The notes under the pieces were generated by a model that saw only the letters and a program-made list of their open reading frames with translations, made no database searches and was not told the origin of the DNA. From the NCBI GenBank assembly GCA_019056875.1, contig DXJA01000324.1, positions 1-7,980 on the forward strand: a stretch of 7,980 nt of DNA. The letters are read 5' to 3'. The translations under genes and the position numbers were made by a program. This document shows positions 4,841-7,980 of this stretch, piece after piece (position 1 is the stretch's first letter; every line of letters starts with the position of its first letter). Source of the stretch: Candidatus Jordarchaeum madagascarense (lineage in GTDB: Archaea; Asgardarchaeota; Jordiarchaeia; Jordiarchaeales; Jordiarchaeaceae).

Positions 4841-6335
4841 ACTTTTTGCTTAGCTTAGCCATTACACTTTGTGCAGCCAATGTGCCAGACATTATGCAGG
4901 TCTGGAAGCCGCCCCCTACCAGGGTCCAGGCTCCGGCAAAGTAGAGTCCTTTCAATGGTCCTTTTTGAGGTAACCGGTTCATAAAGATGTTATCTGGGCT
5001 ATAGGGTGTTCCTAGTATGGAACCACCGGGATTACCGGTGTATCTCATATTGGTTAAGGGCGTGGATACTTCAATAACCTCTATGTGTTCCCTGATTCCG
5101 GGGTAGATTTTTTCAACTTTTCTTAGCAATTTTTCCGCCATCTTATTCTTGGTGTCCACGTATTCTGAGAGAGGTACCCTGTACCAGGGATCGGCGTAGC
5201 TTAGAGTGGTGATCACCGCAGCGGTGGTTCCCGGTGGAGAGGCGTCTGAATATGCAACATTATAAGTAGCCAACGCAAAATCTGCTGGTTCAATGCTAAT
5301 CCTGCTTTTTGCCCAAGCGGCGTCAAAGTCATAGCCATTATTGAAAAATACCTCAAACTCGTCTATTCCAAGCTCCTGGTGAGGGATGTCTAAGCCCAGA
5401 TAAACATTCATGGTTCCCATGGCGATTTCTTTGGTTTGCAAGCTTTGGAAAAACGAGTGGGGAACCTTGTCTATCCCGATCATTTCTGCGCAGGTTGTTA
5501 AAGGGTTAACGTTTGAGATAATATAGTCTGATTTTATGGTCTCGTCATCCTCGGTGACCACTCCGGTGACTCGGCCAGTCTCTGTAAGAATCTTTTTGAC
5601 ACCACAATTCACCCGGACCTCGCTATCCATTTCTTGCACGACCTCCACGAAGGCGTTAGCGAGGCTTTGAGACGTGCCCTTGATCTGGGCTCCTCCAAAA
5701 CGAATGTAGGTGTCATAAACAATTGCGTATATCACGTAAGCCAGTTCTGAGGGAGGCAGGCCGCAGTAGCCCATTATCTGTGATATTACCGCTCGGGCTT
5801 TCGGGTCTTTAACATCCATGTTAAGAACATCGGTCAGAGTTTTATCCAAGTAGGGTAGGAAGTTTTCCTTGATTTCGGGCTGATTAAAGTCTGCTCCGCG
5901 TTGGATTAGTGTTAGGGCCTTGTTTGTGGCGCTCATCCTTCCCAGAATACGCTTTATCCCCTCAGCCTCATGGGGAAAGGTATCCACCAAAACTCCTTCC
6001 GCTTCCTCATGGCCCGCGGGAACTGTGACTTCCATATCCGGGAAAACGGAGCGGTAGACCGTATCGAGTTTCACGAAGTCGACCTTACTTGTGATTCCGA
6101 GATTTTCTAAATATCGATAGAAGAATCCGCGTTTAGCGTCCAGATTTAAACCTGAGAGTTCATGAAGCGCGATTTCGAATTCGAATCTTCCCCTTACGAA
6201 ACTGCCCGCATAGCCACCAGCCCTATAATGCTTTTCCAATAGTAGCACTCTCTGCCCGTTCTTGGCCAGTGTGGCAGCAGCGGAGAGACCTCCGAGACCG
6301 GCCCCAACCACTATTGCATCATACTTTTCAGACAT
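4839..6335 (-). CDS. FAD-dependent oxidoreductase, CrtI/phytoene-desaturase-like (COG1233 type), paralogue B
   Basis: Second CrtI-type flavoprotein, 498 aa, colinear with paralogue A along its whole length. GAGLGG (11-16), E34 and GGYAGSF (40-46) form the N-terminal FAD site, and the C-terminal FAD motif YFAGAWTLVGGG begins near residue 465. Differences from A cluster around residues 145-165, where lengths differ by about two residues, in the 205-220 segment (VYDTYIRFGG against GWGDYLRCGG), and at the C-terminal tail. The first two could affect substrate choice. The ATG at 6335 is preceded by GGAGGAAA at good spacing. It is the first gene of a two-gene unit with the [2Fe-2S] reductase, which suggests that enzyme is its redox partner. 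Whether it saturates, desaturates or isomerises its substrate cannot be read from the sequence. Confidence 0.87.
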   Translation of the reverse strand: MSEKYDAIVVGAGLGGLSAAATLAKNGQRVLLLEKHYRAGGYAGSFVRGRFEFEIALHELSGLNLDAKRGFFYRYLENLGITSKVDFVKLDTVYRSVFPDMEVTVPAGHEEAEGVLVDTFPHEAEGIKRILGRMSATNKALTLIQRGADFNQPEIKENFLPYLDKTLTDVLNMDVKDPKARAVISQIMGYCGLPPSELAYVIYAIVYDTYIRFGGAQIKGTSQSLANAFVEVVQEMDSEVRVNCGVKKILTETGRVTGVVTEDDETIKSDYIISNVNPLTTCAEMIGIDKVPHSFFQSLQTKEIAMGTMNVYLGLDIPHQELGIDEFEVFFNNGYDFDAAWAKSRISIEPADFALATYNVAYSDASPPGTTAAVITTLSYADPWYRVPLSEYVDTKNKMAEKLLRKVEKIYPGIREHIEVIEVSTPLTNMRYTGNPGGSILGTPYSPDNIFMNRLPQKGPLKGLYFAGAWTLVGGGFQTCIMSGTLAAQSVMAKLSKK

Positions 6336-6385
6336 TTTCCTCCATCCGTATTTACATACTTAACAATTTGAACTGCTTGAAATTT

Positions 6386-6418
6386 GAATAGGTAATCAAG
6401 GCGCCCTTTGACCTATTC
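6386..6418 (-). promoter_or_regulatory. 33-nt hairpin / inverted repeat in the leader of the paralogue B-reductase unit
   Basis: GAATAGGT (6386-6393) pairs perfectly with ACCTATTC (6411-6418). A further imperfect stem lies inside (CAAGG / CCTTTG around a GC-rich centre). It sits about 50-80 nt before the ATG and just downstream of the predicted transcription start, so it could be an operator or a leader RNA hairpin. Confidence 0.5.
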
Positions 6419-6446
6419 CATCAAGGAAAGAATTACTTGAATTTTG

Positions 6447-6466
6447 CTTTTTAATATAATAAATTT
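6447..6466 (-). promoter_or_regulatory. candidate promoter of the paralogue B-reductase unit
   Basis: The minus strand reads AAAATTTATTATATTAAAAA here, containing a good TATA-like core centred near 6456. This predicts a start around 6430, immediately before the hairpin at 6386-6418. The rest of the 376-bp gap (6467-6711) holds no gene. It contains only AT-rich DNA, a near-identical 13-bp direct repeat (ATATTAAAAT[T/C]TT at 6522-6534 and 6565-6577) and pyrimidine-rich DNA on the minus strand near 6577-6600, which might end the upstream ferredoxin transcript. Confidence 0.4.
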
Positions 6467-6711
6467 TTAGAGTGCTTCGTCATTTTTAACTGCAATATCA
6501 TAGCGATATAGACTTGGATGAATATTAAAATTTTCTAAATATGAATCTAAAAAATTTGGAATGGATATTAAAATCTTAAGAGGAAAAAGATTTGTAAGTG
6601 GATAAACATTAGGTTTCTTTCGTAAGCCTTTTTTTAAGAGGGAATGGCCATTCTATGGTACCCTAGGCTCGCAAATCTGCCAGCACCCCAATGAGTTAAT
6701 TTTCTCGAACG

Positions 6712-6945
6712 TTATGAGGGCGTTGAAACGGTGATAGCTTTTGGCTTGCAGACTTCGACACAGAGCATGCAGCCGTTGCACAAAAAGGGGAAGGTGGCTA
6801 TTAAGACAACAGGACTATCCTCTCTTGAGGTGTCTGTAGGGTAATAAGCCAGTACCTTGAGAGGACATGTCTTTATACATTTCAGGTCGCAGTTTTCTGG
6901 AGCTACGCACTTCTCCATATCCATACTTATATTGTACTTTTTCAA
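6712..6945 (-). CDS. small ferredoxin with two 4Fe-4S-type cysteine clusters
   Basis: A 77-aa soluble electron carrier. The second cluster is canonical: C56-x2-C59-x2-C62-x3-C66 followed by KP. The first is atypical: C13-x5-C19-x3-C23-x3-C27-P, with longer spacing between the first three cysteines than the usual C-x2-C-x2-C. Both could still hold [4Fe-4S] clusters with shifted potential. The sequence between the clusters (28-55) is longer than in minimal clostridial ferredoxins and includes a hydrophobic stretch. The TTG at 6945 is chosen because GGAGGT lies 7 nt upstream; a downstream ATG would leave only a short run before C13. It follows the 279-aa gene by 24 bp, so the two form one operon and this protein is probably the electron donor or acceptor of that product. 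Confidence 0.85.
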   Translation of the reverse strand: MKKYNISMDMEKCVAPENCDLKCIKTCPLKVLAYYPTDTSREDSPVVLIATFPFLCNGCMLCVEVCKPKAITVSTPS

Positions 6946-6969
6946 AATTTTTACCTCCCTTTCTTTGCT

Positions 6970-7809
6970 TCACCAGAGGTCTTTTGCCACCGCAACATTC
7001 TCTCTGTCAATGAGACCTATGGCCTTATTCTCACATTTATCCCGGCATACGCCGCATCCGAAGCAGACCGTGGGGTCGACTACTGAGTATTGCTCAAGCC
7101 GGGAGAATCTTATGGCTCCAAAGTTACACGCCAGTAAGCACTGGGGGCTACCTCCACAACCATCACACTTTTTTGGATCGATTTGTGCAACATAGTGGCT
7201 TTTTATGGCACCATTTCTGACACCGGAAAGCAGCCTTGATTTGATTACGACACAGTAGGGTAGTTCACAGTTGCAGACGCCTATAACGTGGGGCATTGGC
7301 CCCCACTGCACCCATTGGACGAGACCTTCCCTAGTCGACTCCCTGCAAATCTCGATTGCCTCATCAGGTGTAATGTACCGGTCGTATTTTGAGAGGGTGC
7401 CCTGAGATTTCTTTAGAGCATCGCAATAAGGTTCAAGGTGCATACAGCTCAGCTTGTCCTGTCCACCCCACTGTTTTCTACAGGCGCAGTAGGTTAATCC
7501 GATTTTCACATCAAATTTCTGAGGGATGCTGAGAATATTTATTGCGTCCTCCAGTGGAACAATCTGTCCTCCATTACTTTGCTCAGACATTTTGTTTAGC
7601 ACTTCAAGATTCTGCTCCGAGTAGGGCAACTCGTCAACAAGTGCGTTCACAGTAGCTATAGTTTCAACCAGCAGTTTGGGACCGCCAAGGGCAATGGCCT
7701 CAGAGATAGAGCGGATGTCGGCGTCCTCCCACGCCTTCTTCAGATTCAAGTTTTTCGGATTCAGATACCACCTCGTACCCATTCCGTGGGCAACACAATA
7801 TTGACACAC
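6970..7809 (-). CDS. multi-cysteine iron-sulfur protein with C-terminal 2x[4Fe-4S] ferredoxin domain
   Basis: A 279-aa protein with no membrane segments, likely cytoplasmic electron transfer. It opens with C2-x2-C5 beside HGMG and WYLNP. After a helical region (about 25-95), a central part holds C108-x-C110-R, C122, C129 and then C179-x-C181-x4-C186, enough cysteines for at least one further cluster or metal site. The C-terminal domain (210-265) has C215-x2-C218-x5-C224-x3-C228 and C249-x2-C252-x2-C255-x3-C259. The usual proline after the fourth cysteine is absent in both. The start is GTG at 7809, with AGGAGG at good distance; the first cysteine motif would be lost with a later start. It leads the operon containing the small ferredoxin. 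The family is recognised only as a 4Fe-4S binding protein. Linking the low-potential ferredoxin pool to the flavoenzymes downstream is inference. Confidence 0.85.
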   Translation of the reverse strand: MCQYCVAHGMGTRWYLNPKNLNLKKAWEDADIRSISEAIALGGPKLLVETIATVNALVDELPYSEQNLEVLNKMSEQSNGGQIVPLEDAINILSIPQKFDVKIGLTYCACRKQWGGQDKLSCMHLEPYCDALKKSQGTLSKYDRYITPDEAIEICRESTREGLVQWVQWGPMPHVIGVCNCELPYCVVIKSRLLSGVRNGAIKSHYVAQIDPKKCDGCGGSPQCLLACNFGAIRFSRLEQYSVVDPTVCFGCGVCRDKCENKAIGLIDRENVAVAKDLW

Positions 7810-7856
7810 AACAAATCCTCCTTTGAAAAATGAGTGGAAAGACCAGAGTGTATTAC

Positions 7857-7920
7857 AGCCTTTTAATCAATATAGGAGTTATGCAGTTGACTTAAATCCT
7901 TCTTCAGCTTATAAATATTC
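7857..7920. promoter_or_regulatory. promoter region between divergent genes
   Basis: CTTATAAATA (7908-7917) is a textbook archaeal TATA box on the plus strand, about 25 nt before a predicted start near 7939 for the gene beginning at 7951. Read on the minus strand the same A/T core (TATTTATAA) could serve the 279-aa gene with a leader of about 80 nt. A second minus-strand TATA-like site, GATTAAAAGG near 7860-7869, would give a shorter leader of about 30 nt. One box may serve both directions. Confidence 0.4.
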
Positions 7921-7950
7921 AGCAGATCGAATATAGGAAGAGGTTATGTT

Positions 7951-7980
7951 ATGAACCCCCCGAGGTGTGATGATCTGGAC
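7951..7980 (+). CDS. start of an unidentified gene, cut by the window end
   Basis: ATG at 7951 is preceded by the purine-rich ribosome-site-like GGAAGAGGT at 7936-7944 and by a strong TATA box at 7908-7917, so a real plus-strand gene probably begins here. Only ten codons are visible (MNPPRCDDLD). The start loosely resembles the N-termini of some transposases, but ten residues are too few to assign a family. It is divergent from the iron-sulfur operon. Confidence 0.45.
   Translation, partial: MNPPRCDDLD

Noticed and set aside
1624..6335. Carotenoid biosynthesis operon (phytoene desaturase pair)
   Set aside because: No phytoene synthase, prenyltransferase or cyclase is present, and CrtI-type sequence similarity alone covers many unrelated reactions.
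6857..7195. Plus-strand open frame of 112 codons
   Set aside because: Antisense to two iron-sulfur protein genes with intact cysteine motifs and ribosome sites; a shadow frame.
1..7980. CRISPR array or tRNA genes
   Set aside because: No regularly spaced repeats and no cloverleaf with a T-arm GTTCRA motif were found in the intergenic stretches by eye.

Overview
The window looks like an archaeal chromosome segment, probably from an anaerobe. The signs are AT-rich TATA-type promoters instead of bacterial -35/-10 pairs, GGAGG-type ribosome binding sites, TTG and GTG starts, an Lrp/AsnC-family regulator, and several iron-sulfur proteins. I cannot name the lineage from sequence alone.

Layout. Positions 1-680 carry no intact gene. 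They hold the degraded 3' end of a minus-strand reading frame (23-264), a 12-bp inverted repeat (229-302) and a compact, GC-rich, highly foldable block (361-482) followed by T-rich DNA, which is the best candidate for an unannotated structured RNA. At 693-1271 (+) is an Lrp/AsnC-like regulator with an added cysteine-rich tail, a palindrome near its predicted transcription start and a plausible terminator. Positions 1380-1590 hold a second non-coding, strongly foldable block. One of its frames reads like the tail of an IS605-type TnpB, so it may be an insertion-sequence right end or omega-RNA relic.

From 1624 to 7809 all genes are on the minus strand, in transcription order: a 279-aa multi-cysteine protein with two ferredoxin-type clusters; a small dicluster ferredoxin; a 376-bp gap with a promoter and hairpin; a CrtI/COG1233-type FAD oxidoreductase (paralogue B); a ferredoxin-NAD(P)H-reductase-like flavoprotein with a C-terminal [2Fe-2S] domain; a 100-aa protein of unknown function behind its own operator-like hairpin; and a second CrtI-like oxidoreductase (paralogue A), roughly two-thirds identical to B by eye. 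At the right edge a divergent gene starts on the plus strand.

How they may work together (inference): the FNR/[2Fe-2S] protein is translationally coupled to one CrtI-like enzyme and could pass electrons between NAD(P)H and the two FAD enzymes. The 4Fe-4S proteins could connect this to the low-potential ferredoxin pool. CrtI-type enzymes add or remove hydrogens on hydrophobic, usually polyprenyl, substrates, so a redox cassette acting on an unidentified lipid-like compound is the simplest reading. The substrate cannot be read from the sequence.
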